From Zarea fungicola (Eukaryota > Ascomycota > Sordariomycetes > Hypocreales > Cordycipitaceae), in assembly GCA_900169235.1 (NCBI GenBank), contig FWCC01000225.1, forward strand, positions 16,410 to 80,409: DNA of 64,000 nucleotides, given 5' to 3'. How positions within the stretch are numbered: the first letter of the stretch is position 1; every line of letters starts with the position of its first letter. The position numbers were made by a program, and so were the translations under genes. Shown here piece by piece: positions 21,477 through 32,185 of this stretch. The notes under the pieces are model-generated. The model was not told the DNA's origin and made no database searches. It was given only the letters and a program-made list of their open reading frames with translations.

Positions 21477-23015
21477 TCACTCCCCCTGCCTTGCCTGGGA
21501 TGCCAACTTGAAAATTTCAGTCCCATGAATCGTCCCCCTCCCATGTGCATTTTCCTGCCGCGACTCCGCCAAAACCCGGAGGCACTCCGCGATGTGCTGG
21601 CGTAGCTTCTGGTCTTCCGCCGTCCTCTCAAACGGCGCCCAGCCCCCCAGCTGCTTGATCGTCTCCCGCATCCGGTCCTCCTCGGCAAACTTGCGGACCA
21701 GGATCTCGCTCAGCTCCTCGACCCAGCGCACGGTCGACTTGAGAATCTGGCCCTTGCTCGGGGACTTTGCCCAGTCGACGTCTAGGAACGGCGCCAGCGC
21801 AAAGAGCGCCTCGCTGGTGCTCGACTGCGGGTTCAGGGGAATCTTTGTGCCAGTGTCGTCGGTCTGGCCGGGGAGGCGAAAATACTTTTGGCACTTTTCC
21901 TCCAGGACGACCTCGTCAACGCGCTTCTTGGGCATGAGGCGCCAGAGGCGCAGGATGTCGTCGTTGATGGCATCTCTCCTGCGGCGCTCGACGATGTTGT
22001 GAGCCTCGCGCCGGCGCTTCTTCTTCTGCGCGTATTCCTCCGGCGTCAGAATCGCCTCGGCCGGATGAGGACGGCTAGGGTCCAGGGCGGCGTCCAGAGC
22101 AGCAGCCCGGGGATCGAAATGGGAGGCGCCACCGTGCTGGTGGAGGTCAGGGCTGCTGCTGCTGCCGACGTCTTGCAGCCAGTTCAGCACCGTCTGCTTG
22201 TGCAGGGATGCTTGCTCCGATCGTTCGACCTTGAGGCTGATGGCATCCAGCCAGCCATCGTCCTTTTTCTGTGCGGCATCCGGTGACGCCGCCGCCGCCG
22301 CCGCGCTGTCTTGGGCATCCCCGGCCATGGCCTCCTTGACCAGCTTCAAGGCCTGCATATCCTCCGGCAGATTGTCGACATCCTCTTGGACCAAGAGGCG
22401 CTGAAACCGCGCGGCGATGGGGACCAGCGTGTACAGATCCCCGATGAGGTCGTCCAGGTCATCCAGCAGCAGGCGGAAAGACTCGGCGCCGTGCAGCACC
22501 CACTTGGCCTTGCTCACCAGCGACGGACGTCGCCGCCCCCCATTCTTGAGGTTCGTGTACGCCTTGTTGAACGCGCGCAGGCGATAGCGGCTGAGAAAAC
22601 CTGCGCTATCCTCGCATTCTCCCACGGTGGTGCTGCCATCACAGTACCCTCCCTCGGCGGCGGTGGCGGGGCCGTCGCATTCTCCTTCGAGGAGGAGCTT
22701 CAGGCCGTAGCGCCCGCTCAGTCGATCTGCGTCCGTCAGGAGCATTCGGATGCATTCCAGCGTGCGCGCAATGACGGGCTGCACTTCGATGTTGTGCAGT
22801 TTCGGGTCCTGATCATCCTCCTCGTCGCTGAGAATGGCGACGCCGTCCCCCCACTGCAGCAAGCGTGCGCGACGGGTGTCGTAGCGGGCCGCGAGTACCT
22901 CGAGATCGCGATTCATTGATTTGGCGACGCTGACTTGGCCACTGGCCTCGATCACGAGGCCGTAGAGGCCGGCAAGGCCGGCTACACCGAGCACGAGGCC
23001 GGCGATCTCTGCCAT
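21477..23015 (-). CDS. HeLo (prion-inhibition) domain fused to bHLH domain, 512 aa
   Basis: Single exon from ATG 23015. Residues 1 to about 215 match the HeLo domain of HET-S/LopB proteins: AEIAGLVLGVAGLAGLYGLV at the N-terminus, then KSMNRDLEVLAARYDTRRAR, LLQWGDGVAI, and a long helical region (AKWVLHGAESFRLLLDDLDD, LIGDLYTLVP). In HET-S this domain inserts into membranes when triggered. A low-complexity linker follows. At about 330-360 comes a basic region and helix, KRRREAHNIVERRRRDAIND, with the His, Glu and Arg positions of class B E-box binders, then a loop of about 60 residues and a second helix, SPSKGQILKSTVRWVEELSE. So one protein combines a cell-death/prion-type N-terminus and a DNA-binding dimerisation domain. 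No intron break or frame change separates the parts. A nuclear regulator that uses HeLo for self-association is the simplest reading. Confidence 0.85.
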   Translation of the reverse strand: MAEIAGLVLGVAGLAGLYGLVIEASGQVSVAKSMNRDLEVLAARYDTRRARLLQWGDGVAILSDEEDDQDPKLHNIEVQPVIARTLECIRMLLTDADRLSGRYGLKLLLEGECDGPATAAEGGYCDGSTTVGECEDSAGFLSRYRLRAFNKAYTNLKNGGRRRPSLVSKAKWVLHGAESFRLLLDDLDDLIGDLYTLVPIAARFQRLLVQEDVDNLPEDMQALKLVKEAMAGDAQDSAAAAAASPDAAQKKDDGWLDAISLKVERSEQASLHKQTVLNWLQDVGSSSSPDLHQHGGASHFDPRAAALDAALDPSRPHPAEAILTPEEYAQKKKRRREAHNIVERRRRDAINDDILRLWRLMPKKRVDEVVLEEKCQKYFRLPGQTDDTGTKIPLNPQSSTSEALFALAPFLDVDWAKSPSKGQILKSTVRWVEELSEILVRKFAEEDRMRETIKQLGGWAPFERTAEDQKLRQHIAECLRVLAESRQENAHGRGTIHGTEIFKLASQARQGE

Positions 23016-24110
23016 GTTGTTTACCCCGCGACTTCCGTCTCGGTCTCGTAGACGGCTTTGAAGGCAAAATGATGATCACAATAATACGAGATCAGTGTTT
23101 GTACAGTGATTACAGAATTGCGTTCATTTTATCACGACCTGGGCTGAGAGCGCAGACAGATTCCTCTCGGAATTCAGCCTCACTTGATCACATTGCCTGT
23201 AATTTGTGGCTGTGAGAAGAGAGCTATTCCGCCGCTCGGACTCGAGCCAACTAGAAAAAGTGGCTTTTATGTTGACCAAGTTTTTATTTTAACAAGTTTG
23301 CGGCTTGCCTGGCGAAGCTGGATCCGCTGACCCTCGATCATCTGAATTTACCAGAACGCCAGCAATTTGGGCGGAAGCCTTGGTCCAGGTTACTGCGGAT
23401 GGGCATGTACATTGCGCTTTAAGTGCTGCTGCCATTAAAACTCATTACCTCGATGTTGCGAACAGGCCGAGCTGGATAGTAGTATCACGGTGGTATCACG
23501 GTTGTTGTGGATTATCCGGCTTTCAGTAATATTTTGTAGATAATAGGATAAGCGGTCCTGTTTGTCTCGAGTTGTAATGAGCGAGAAACTCAGGTTTCTT
23601 ATTTCCGACGCCTAAAATGGCTTCGGCATTGGCTTGCTGGTTTGTTTACTTTGAATCACCAGCCACACTTCTGCGCCACACTTCTGCACCGCCATTCAAA
23701 AACATAAAAACATTCTAGGCAACACGACGCAGGTTCTTGTGCAAAAATAGAGTATGCATTTTAATTTAACTAATACCCGTTACCAAGTGCTTCTTTCTTA
23801 AACATTTCCAGTCTCTAGAGCTGCAAAGGCAAGTCGTTGACATTGGTTGTTGCCGATTATGTAAGGGCGTACTCCGTATAGCGGCTCGGAACGCGATGCT
23901 TAGGTCCGCGCCAAGCTCGGGTTCAAGATTCACCTTCAACTTCTGGACCGACAAGGGAGGGAGCTTATCCACGCCATGTGAGCTCGAAAAACGCGCCCAT
24001 CAGACTCGTCATCATCTGCATCTCCCGCCACCATCTACCTCGTCTCAAAATACGCGCCACTCTCCTCATTTCAGCAGCGCGCACACCGGCAAACAAACAA
24101 ACCGCCCAGT
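23016..24110. promoter_or_regulatory. Divergent intergenic region, 1.1 kb
   Basis: Between the HeLo-bHLH gene and the YCR023C-like transporter. Short direct repeats are seen (CCACACTTCTGC twice near 23,663-23,687; GTATCACGGT twice near 23,481-23,502). No gene seen. Confidence 0.4.
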
Positions 24111-25939
24111 ATGGCGTTTGCTGTGTCGCGATACCTGCCCTTCTCGCCCGCCACCACCGCGCTGCAGGCGGCAACGTACCTCTTGGGCATCTCGCTGTTT
24201 AGCATCTCATTCCTCGTCTTCCTCAACAGCTCCATCTCATTCGTCATTACCGATCTGATTGGCAAGAAGCATGGCGTCGGCAATATCGTTGGCACGCTAG
24301 GCTTTGCGGACGAGCTTGTCGCCCTTGTCGCCTGTCCAGTATGGGGCCTGGTATCAGATCGCCTCGGCGTCCGCTGGGTGGCCACCATCGGCTACACCAT
24401 CATTGCCGCTGCCCTTGCCCTCTTTGTGCAGGCCAAGAATGTCTATCCCCAGCTTTTGCTGGCCAGAATACTATTTGCCGTCGGCGCATCTGCTTCGTAA
24501 GTCCAAGTCGTAGCTGTGTGTGTGGTGCACTCCACAGTCGCCAGGATACTGAAACGAGAGATTGCTGACATGTTCTTCCAACTATTGGCAGTGCAACTAT
24601 GGTGACTGCCATTCTGCCGTCTCTGACAAATGACGCAGACACAGCCAAAGATGCATCAGCGCTGGTGCCAAAACTTAACCGGAACTCGCGCCACAGCGCC
24701 GTTTTTTCTGTCGCGTCGGAAATCACCATTACGCCTGAGCGCTATTCTCGCAGCCTGTCTCGCGAGCGGGATGACCCAGATTCTGAAGCGCCCACCGAGG
24801 CACGAAAACCATCAGTCCTGGCTGGCTTCGTCGGACTCTTCACAGGCTGTGGCGCCCTGCTCGCACTTGTCCTGTTTCTACCTCTCCCTGTTCGCTTTGG
24901 CGGCATTGATGGCGTCACACCCGGCGATGCTGTCACTTATAGTTTCTACACCGTCTCTGCTGTGTCTCTAGTAGTTGCCGTCTTTGTCTTTTTCGGCCTG
25001 CGCAACCTTCAGGGTGAGGACGGCAAGGGCTGGCGCGTGCTCCTGGGACGCAGGAGTTGGTACCAGACGCAGCTGGCGAATGAATCAGAGGAACACAAGG
25101 TTGTGCCATACATGAGCCTTGTCAAGGACTCTGTGCTTTTGGCCTTTATCGATTCGAGGATTGGCCTCGGCTACATGGGTGGCTTCGTCGCCCGCGCTTC
25201 CACGGTTGCCATTTCGCTATTCATCCCGCTCTACATCAACACCTACTTTATCAAAAATGGCTACTGCACCGGCTCGCCGCACGACTCGTCCCCGGAGCTC
25301 AAGAAGGAATGCCGCTCAGCCTACATCCTGTCGTCCATACTCACCGGCGTCGCGCAGCTGGTTGGCCTGATCTGCGCGCCTGTCTTTGGCTATGTCGCCA
25401 GCCGCAAGGGCCGCGTCAACTACCCGATTGTGATTGCGACTGTTTTTGGTGTCGTTGGCTATCTAGTGCTTCCGCAGCTGCAAAGCCCCGAGATCAAGAA
25501 CGTGGATGGACGCGGCGGCACGCCTGCGATTTTCTTGGTCGTGAGCCTGATTGGCATCAGCCAGATTGGCAGCATCGTCTGCAGTCTGGGCATCCTCGGA
25601 CAGGGCATCGTCGCTGTTGACCTGCAGCGCACGTCTCTGCGCGACGAAGGTGTCCCGTCGCTGGCTCCCGACGAGGATGAATCTGCGGACGGCGACGAGC
25701 CGCTGATTCGCATCTCCGCAGATGAAGACAACGGGTCGCGCGTGCGCCTAAAGGGCTCCATCGCGGGTGTGTACTCCATGTGCGGAGGCGCGGCGATTCT
25801 GCTCCTGACCAAGCTTGGTGGCTTCTTGTTCGATGAGGTCAACACTGGCGCGCCGTTCTACATGATGGCTGGCTTCAACGCGGTTTTGCTTGTCCTTAGT
25901 CTGTGGGTGGACGCTGCCCAGGCGTTTGCGCGTGTTTGA
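24111..25939 (+). CDS. MFS transporter, YCR023C-like, 2 exons, 577 aa
   Basis: Exons 24111-24496 and 24592-25939. The first exon holds a TM helix (LLGISLFSISFLVFLNSSIS), then GNIVGTLGFADELVALVACP and WGLVSDRLGVRWVATIGY, the MFS loop 2-3 motif (D-R-x-G-x-R). After the intron come ATMVTAILPSLT, a polar central loop, a further six to eight helices (GFVGLFTGCGALLALVLF; GYMGGFVARASTVAISLFIP; GVAQLVGLICAPVFGY), and an acidic loop near 390-415. Layout and length match the Pezizomycotina relatives of yeast YCR023C, an uncharacterised MFS member of vacuolar or plasma membranes. Substrate unknown. No link to the cluster at left is evident. Confidence 0.85.
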
Positions 25940-26531
25940 TTGCCCATAGGGGTTGAAATAGATAGAAGCGATTGGGAATGAGCCGGTATGTGGCACGAGA
26001 GCGCACTAGATTGTTTATTATCAGCCCAACCAGATTTGAGGGCTGCCTTTTACTGTTTGCCATGGATTATGAGGAAGCGACTTTTTTTCTTTTCTTTTTG
26101 ACCTTTTTTTCTCTTTTATTGCTGCATAGTATCACGAGGTTGGATAATGAAGAAACTCTATGAACGATTCCGAGTGCTTCCATTTTTGCGAATACGGACC
26201 ATTAACACCCTACCGAGGTTTACTCTGCTCACTTTGGCGTGCGCAGCTCATTGACTGAGAGATTTGGCCGCCGGTCGAATGGCCTAAAAAAAGGAAAACA
26301 AAGGATAGAATCGGAATGAAATTGAGCCAGGCAAAAGATGCCAATCCTTCCGACTTCATCGTTTTTCAACAGTAAGTGGTAGGAACAAGTATCTCAAGTT
26401 TAATCGGTACTTGCAGCGTGATCGATCCCTATTCATTATGTTGTTCACCGCCCCCTCCGTTCATCTCATGTTGCCCGTTTGCATGATGGCAAAAACGTCA
26501 ACCCCGCTCTCACATTCGAGCTCAAAGTCTC
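25940..26531. other. Spacer, nothing recognised
   Basis: About 590 bp with T-rich and A-rich runs; serves as 3' region of the transporter and promoter of the next gene. Confidence 0.4.
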
Positions 26532-29117
26532 ATGGTGACAAACACAACAGCAAGCAGCGCCGCAATGCTCCCCTCATCGTTAAAGGGAATCTATCGGGAG
26601 TACAAGGCTGATACTGACATCGTCGCAGAGTGGCTAGCGGTAACAGCCAAAGCACGGGGCTATCGCGATGCCGATTCTTCGTCCCCGTCGAAGCCTGCAG
26701 CAGCTGGAGGCAGACTCAAGGGAAAGGCTCGGAAGCAAGCCAAGGAAGCCTTGTCAGAGCAGGCGTCCACGCCTGGCACGAAGCCCAAAAACACCCACAT
26801 CATCAAAACGAAGGACTATGAACCCATGGCCGTGTACATTGCCGGCTGCAGCGGCATCACCATCCCACGATACTTTGCAATGGCGCTCGATCGGGTCATT
26901 TCGGTTCGCAAGAACTTTGCGGAGCGTCTAGCTTCAAACGGTATTAATATCGGCGTCGACTCGGACGACAGCCACTCATACTTTGTTGAGGTACTTGAGA
27001 AGGTCCGGCAAGCTCTTCAACCACTGCTGGCCACTGTTCAAGTCAGCAGCGTCCGGAAAGCCCCATCAACGGCCAATAAAAAATCTGGGAAGCTTTTCAA
27101 TAACATATTCAGCACTCTAGAAGTCTACCAGACCTCGAAAAAGTTCGACAACGCGCCGGACGCTGCTCCACCGCCTTCATCGATGGCCATCAAATACGTC
27201 GCAGAGCACGGCAACTCCAAGATGGACCTCTATTTCGTCCTCGCTGCTCTTCTCGATGATTATGCAAAGCTCAGAAACGAGATTGGTAAGTTGTGGACCG
27301 ATCATGCAGCTGGTCGTTTAGACCTTACGGCCGTGTCTGTTGCCACCAACGCTTCCTTTGAGCTTGCACGCAGCATGGAGGATGATGTGGCGCCGCTCCT
27401 ACAAAAGGTGGGAGGTACGCATCTCTATGTCGAAAGAGTTTTCCTCGCTGTGTGCAGAGCTGCAGGTATCGACCCCGTGGCAAATATGGAGCCCGGAGAT
27501 ATATATAACCCGGAGGCCTACGATTTTGCAAATGCATGCTTTTTCAACACGCTATGTCTGGTATCTAGCTTCACCAGCAATCTGAGTACGGATTACAAGC
27601 TTGCCCGAATTTACAACGGCGAGCATGGCTGGTACGATGAGGCCCTTCGCGGATCAGCACAGACAAACCATCAGAAATGGAAGCAAGATTGCACGGCAGT
27701 GTCTGAGCTCATGCCAGATCTTCAATTTCTAGCTATGCGGCTGGATTATCTGTCCGTGGTAGATGAACTAACCCGCGGGCTGATGTACATGATAATGGAT
27801 CGTCGCGAAAATACTCCTCTCTGGCTTGCTTTTGCCGTCCAAGTCTACCTTGACGTCCTGCACACTTTCGGGTCGACATGCGACGGACTCGGTACAATGC
27901 AAGCCGAAAGCCGCAGAATAAAAATACAGCTGTTGGACGTGCCGGCATCGGAGTGTGGTCAAGTTCTTCGTGCTGCTGCCCTCTGGGACATCGATCCGAT
28001 TTGGGCCATGCGCAAGCTCGCCATCGAGGCTCATGGGCTCCCATATGTCCTAACTCCGCCATTCAGGTTTCTACAACGCAATCCCATTTATTGCGGGCTT
28101 TTGATTCAAAACATGCAAGCCGTGGTGCAGATCGCCGGCCTGCAATATGCCGCCACAACGGGCGCCCTTGTCAGGGTTGTCCAGCTCTACCATGCGCTTC
28201 ACCATGAAGGTCTGCTCGGGGAGGAGTGTAGATGGGAAGATCTTGTGACCCTTTGGAAACTGCAGGGTAACGCGTCCTTCTTCGTCGGCGACTTGCCCAC
28301 GACCAAGGAGGCGTACTTTAAGAACTACTGCGTGAGCAATGGCACGTCAGTGGCTCACTGGGCAGCGGCACAGCGTCGACGCAAGGGTTCCAACAGGGTC
28401 AAAATGCAGAGCGGGAACAGGCGCAATTTTATGCCCATGGGGTACGTATCGCTGCTAGCCAATCATCGACTTGTACATCATGGAGCACGAGTACCATGGT
28501 CGTGTGCAGTTATTGAAGAGATGCTGAATACAGGTTTCGCCTATCGCTACAGAGATAGCCGGTCGCGTCTACAGCCACTTTCCAAACCGGCCATAGAGCA
28601 GGCCAAGCAACGCTTTGCTCAGCTCCCACCGTCGGGGTTGATCCGCGAGTTGGCCGAAGCCATTCAGCACGAGAAGCCAGGATTCTATTTCAATCTATTC
28701 ACGATGCAGAACAAGGCGTGGCTCTTCCTTGAAGCGTTGCAGAGGGCTGTTGAAACGATTCTCGGCGGTGGAGCAATCCGCACTGCCGCCGCCAACGAGC
28801 CACTTGTGACTTGTACGCCAGGCCTCTGCATCGCAGTCGCAGCTGGCAAAGCACTCGACCATTCCCTACTGTTGAAGGCAAGCGATACACTTCTGCGAGC
28901 GGCGGCAGAGGTTTTGCAAACATTTGTGCAGGGTGGTCATGGAAGTGTAGTTAAGGACATTGCGGAGAAAGATATTGACTCACGAGATGTCGAAAATCTG
29001 CATCAGGGACTGGACCTTTGGGGATTCGACGATGTGGAACCCTCGAGTGAGCCCTTGGGTCCGCAGCGCCCGGGTGAGGCATCAGAGGAGTTTGAGAAGC
29101 TGCTACAGATGTTTTGA
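26532..29117 (+). CDS. DUF6604-domain protein, 861 aa
   Basis: Intron-free frame. The N-terminal domain, MLPSSLKGIYREYKADTDIVAEWLAVTAK with a K/R-rich tail before KTKDYEPMAVYIAG, is the DUF6604 domain found at the N-terminus of many large fungal proteins of unknown function. The rest (about 600 residues) is helical, with segments such as FNTLCLVSSF, AFAVQVYLDVLHTFG and GLYMIMDRR-like stretches, and no recognisable catalytic motif. The second Met (26565, MLPSSL) agrees better with family starts than the first. No transmembrane segments or signal peptide. Probably cytosolic or nuclear; role unknown. Confidence 0.8.
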   Translation: MVTNTTASSAAMLPSSLKGIYREYKADTDIVAEWLAVTAKARGYRDADSSSPSKPAAAGGRLKGKARKQAKEALSEQASTPGTKPKNTHIIKTKDYEPMAVYIAGCSGITIPRYFAMALDRVISVRKNFAERLASNGINIGVDSDDSHSYFVEVLEKVRQALQPLLATVQVSSVRKAPSTANKKSGKLFNNIFSTLEVYQTSKKFDNAPDAAPPPSSMAIKYVAEHGNSKMDLYFVLAALLDDYAKLRNEIGKLWTDHAAGRLDLTAVSVATNASFELARSMEDDVAPLLQKVGGTHLYVERVFLAVCRAAGIDPVANMEPGDIYNPEAYDFANACFFNTLCLVSSFTSNLSTDYKLARIYNGEHGWYDEALRGSAQTNHQKWKQDCTAVSELMPDLQFLAMRLDYLSVVDELTRGLMYMIMDRRENTPLWLAFAVQVYLDVLHTFGSTCDGLGTMQAESRRIKIQLLDVPASECGQVLRAAALWDIDPIWAMRKLAIEAHGLPYVLTPPFRFLQRNPIYCGLLIQNMQAVVQIAGLQYAATTGALVRVVQLYHALHHEGLLGEECRWEDLVTLWKLQGNASFFVGDLPTTKEAYFKNYCVSNGTSVAHWAAAQRRRKGSNRVKMQSGNRRNFMPMGYVSLLANHRLVHHGARVPWSCAVIEEMLNTGFAYRYRDSRSRLQPLSKPAIEQAKQRFAQLPPSGLIRELAEAIQHEKPGFYFNLFTMQNKAWLFLEALQRAVETILGGGAIRTAAANEPLVTCTPGLCIAVAAGKALDHSLLLKASDTLLRAAAEVLQTFVQGGHGSVVKDIAEKDIDSRDVENLHQGLDLWGFDDVEPSSEPLGPQRPGEASEEFEKLLQMF

Positions 29118-29718
29118 GGAAGGTAAAACCAGGGTGTTGCTCTCGGTAAGGTGGCGCGGGACTTGATAAGTATGCGACGGCAGAAGGTTTCCATCATAGC
29201 AGCTGTCGGCTGTCGTGCGAGATAGATGGTTTGATTTGGGTAGTAGCGCTGTGCTCAAGGCCAGCCATTGAAGCAGCCGTTTATATCGGGTGATGAGGAG
29301 GCACAAGAGTAGTTACAGTACTCAGTGGGCGGCGTGTTTTGCAGGCTTGGTTAGTGCAGTTAGCTGGAGTACCACCAAAGTACTAACAGCGATACCGGTC
29401 GCTGGAGGGGGGGAGAGTGTTTACCTTGATTCACTCCGATTGCTTTGAGTGTCTCAATCATCTCGATACTAAATAAAAGTGAATTATGAAATAAATGCAC
29501 CCATCGTACAATCGCGCAGTGAGTTGCTCAGCCCTAACAAGGAAATATAAGCCGTAGTTCTCTGCAGTCTCGCCGCTAGCGAGGCCTCCACTTGGCTTTA
29601 CTTTTGCACTGCCTTGGCCAACGCCCTGGTGACGGCATCACTTTCATGCCCAACGTCTCACTGAAAAATTTCAGACTTTTCACAAGCAGCTCAGTTTGTT
29701 TCATAAATAATTGCAGTT
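29118..29718. promoter_or_regulatory. Promoter region of the phospholipase gene
   Basis: About 600 bp without genes. Holds a G-rich run near 29,405. Nothing else noted. Confidence 0.35.
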
Positions 29719-31798
29719 ATGACGAGCTCAAAGCCCCAGCAGCGAACTGATGAGGTCGCCGGCGGGACATGTCCAGGCACGGACCGCGTTCGCACTGTGG
29801 ACAGCTTTCAGCCCAGCGTCGCAAAGCATCTGCGTCGCATCTACGACACGCATTCGGGCTCTGGCAATTCGTGGACATTTTCCCAGACGAACGATTTCGC
29901 ACGGAACATTCAGAAGCATGAGCAGGTATTTGCGGATGAAAAAGACGATGTAGCGGCCTTGGACTTTACCGCCTTCCTCAACTACATGTCCTCGCCTGAC
30001 GCCGCCGCCGTCTTGGCCCGCGACGACGAGAACCTCTCATGGCCTCTGTCCTCCTACTTTGTCTCCTCTAGCCACAATACGTATCTCTCAGGCAATCAGC
30101 TTTACAGCGACTCCACGACGGATGCCTACGCCAACGTCCTGCTGCGGGGCTGCCGCTGTGTCGAGATTGACGTATGGGATGGCACCGGCAGCGATGCAGA
30201 GAGCTCCGCGAGCAGCTCTGACGAGGAGGATACGCCGACCGCTTCCCGTCCACAAGAAAAGGACAGCCACAGCAAGCTCGACAGGCTCGGCAAGCTCAAA
30301 TCCAGCCTGCCAGACTCCGTGGCGGCCAAGCTGAGCAAGTCGAGCATCTTGGGCCGCAAGCTGGAGCGCTCCATGAGCCACCACCTCAACCACGCCAACA
30401 AGTCCCTGACCTCGCTGCGCTCCTCCAGCTCGCAGTCGTCCCTCTCCAACGAGCCGCGCGTGCTGCACGGGTACACCCTCACCAAGGAGGTATCCTTTCG
30501 CGAGGTCTGTGCCACGATCCGCCAGCACGCCTTCACCGCCTCGGACCTCCCGCTCATCATCAGCCTCGAGGTGCACTGCAACCCGGAGCAGCAGGCCATC
30601 ATGGTGGAAATCATGAAGGAGACTTGGGGCGACGTCGCCGTCGTGGCGCCGTCGGACGACAGCCTGCCCGCTGTGCTGCCCAACCTCGAGGCCCTGCGCG
30701 GCAAGATCCTTGTCAAGGTCAAGTACGCGCCCCCCAACAGGACCCCTCCCGAGGCCACTGGCGACGCCGACGACGACGCTGCCCTCGACGGCGATCTGCC
30801 AGATGGCAAGGCGGCGAAGAAGAAGCCTGCCTCCAAAATCATCCGCGCACTGTCGGATCTGGGCATCTACACCCGCGCCGTGAGCTTCAAGTCGTGGGCG
30901 CAGCCGGAAGCCACCATGCCGGCCCACATCTTTTCGCTCTCGGAGAAGAAGTTCATCACGCACCACGAGGAGCACGGGCTGCGGCTGTTTGAGCATAATC
31001 GGGACTACATGATGCGCGCGTACCCGTCCGGTCTGCGCATCGGGAGCTCGAACCTGAATCCGCCGCCGTTTTGGGGCTCGGGGGCGCAGATTGTCGCGCT
31101 CAACTGGCAGCAGACGGACGAGGGCATGATGTTGAACCAGGGCATGTTTGGGGGTACAAAGGGTTATGTTCTCAAGCCAGAGGGTAAGTGAAAAAAAGAA
31201 ATTTCCTCTCACAGCAAACCTGACCTTTTTTTTTTTTTTTTTTTTACCGCTCCTTTTCTTGAATACACGACTGATTAATGTAGGCTACCGTCCAAATCTA
31301 CCGTCCAAGCCCTCCCCCAACGCCATTCTCCGCAAGACCCTCTCCTCCCTCTCCGTCACCGTCCTCGCAGGGCAGGACATTCCCCTGCCGGCGGGCGACA
31401 CCTCGGAGAGCGGCTTCCGCCCGTATGTCAAGATGGAGCTGCACGTCGACGGCAACCCCTCGCACGACCTCGCGCAGCAGCCCGGGCTCGCCGCGAACCA
31501 GGGCCACGCGCGCGACGGCGAGTACAAGGCGCGCACGAAATCGCGCCGCGGCGCCGTGGACGTGGATTTCGGCGGCGAGCTGCTCTCGATTAACGGGGTC
31601 CGTGATGTCGTCGAGGAGCTCACCTTTGTGCGGGTCAAGGTGTGCGACGACGAGATTGGCAAGGACCACCTGGCGGCGTGGGCGTGCGTGCGGCTGGACC
31701 GGCTCGCGAGCGGGTTCCGGTTCGTGTCGCTGTGGGATAGCAAAGGCCGGCCCAGCAAGGGTGTTCTTTTGGTCAAGGTTGAAAAGGTGCTTTCATGA
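29719..31798 (+). CDS. Phosphoinositide-specific phospholipase C, delta-like, 2 exons, 659 aa
   Basis: Exons 29719-31183 and 31284-31798; the intron contains a run of about 21 T. The N-terminus has a helical EF-hand-like segment ([10 protein letters not shown] ... [20 protein letters not shown]). The X box follows: [19 protein letters not shown] with the first catalytic His, [13 protein letters not shown] with the Glu/Asp metal ligands, and later [13 protein letters not shown] Ser-rich insert (about 60 residues after VWDG) sits inside X. The Y box shows [39 protein letters not shown] and [16 protein letters not shown]. The C-terminal exon is a C2 domain ([16 protein letters not shown] ... [12 protein letters not shown]). 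It cleaves PIP2 to IP3 and diacylglycerol at the plasma membrane with Ca2+. Confidence 0.93.
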
Positions 31799-32185
31799 AA
31801 CGAAACGGGCGGCAAAGTTGGGGATGGAAATGAAGGACTATTAAACGGTCGGTAAACACTATGAATCATGCATTGCGAACAACTTACCATCATTTATATA
31901 CGTAGCATACTTATTACAGTAAGAATACTATTATAAAAAGAATTAAATTACATAGGGGGAAAAAATAAATCATCACAGTCAAAACGGTGGTGGATGTGTG
32001 TGCGCTCAAAAGATGATGTTCAATTTGGGTTTCAGAATAAACTACCTCAACCAGGATGGCTCCCATTGTCGTGAAGCTACCATTATATCCACGAAAAAAA
32101 AAACTATTTCATTATTTAAACAGAGAATATTCATCACAACTCAAAGCTAAAGCGAACGGCAGAAATACGAAAACAGAGTGAGCGC
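31799..32185. other. Convergent 3' spacer
   Basis: Between the 3' ends of the phospholipase and the repeat-protein gene; A-rich, with an A run near 32,094-32,103. No gene. Confidence 0.4.

Noticed and set aside
30088..31212. 374-codon frame opposite the phospholipase gene
   Set aside because: GC-rich codon bias of the sense gene leaves the antisense frame open; no recognisable content.
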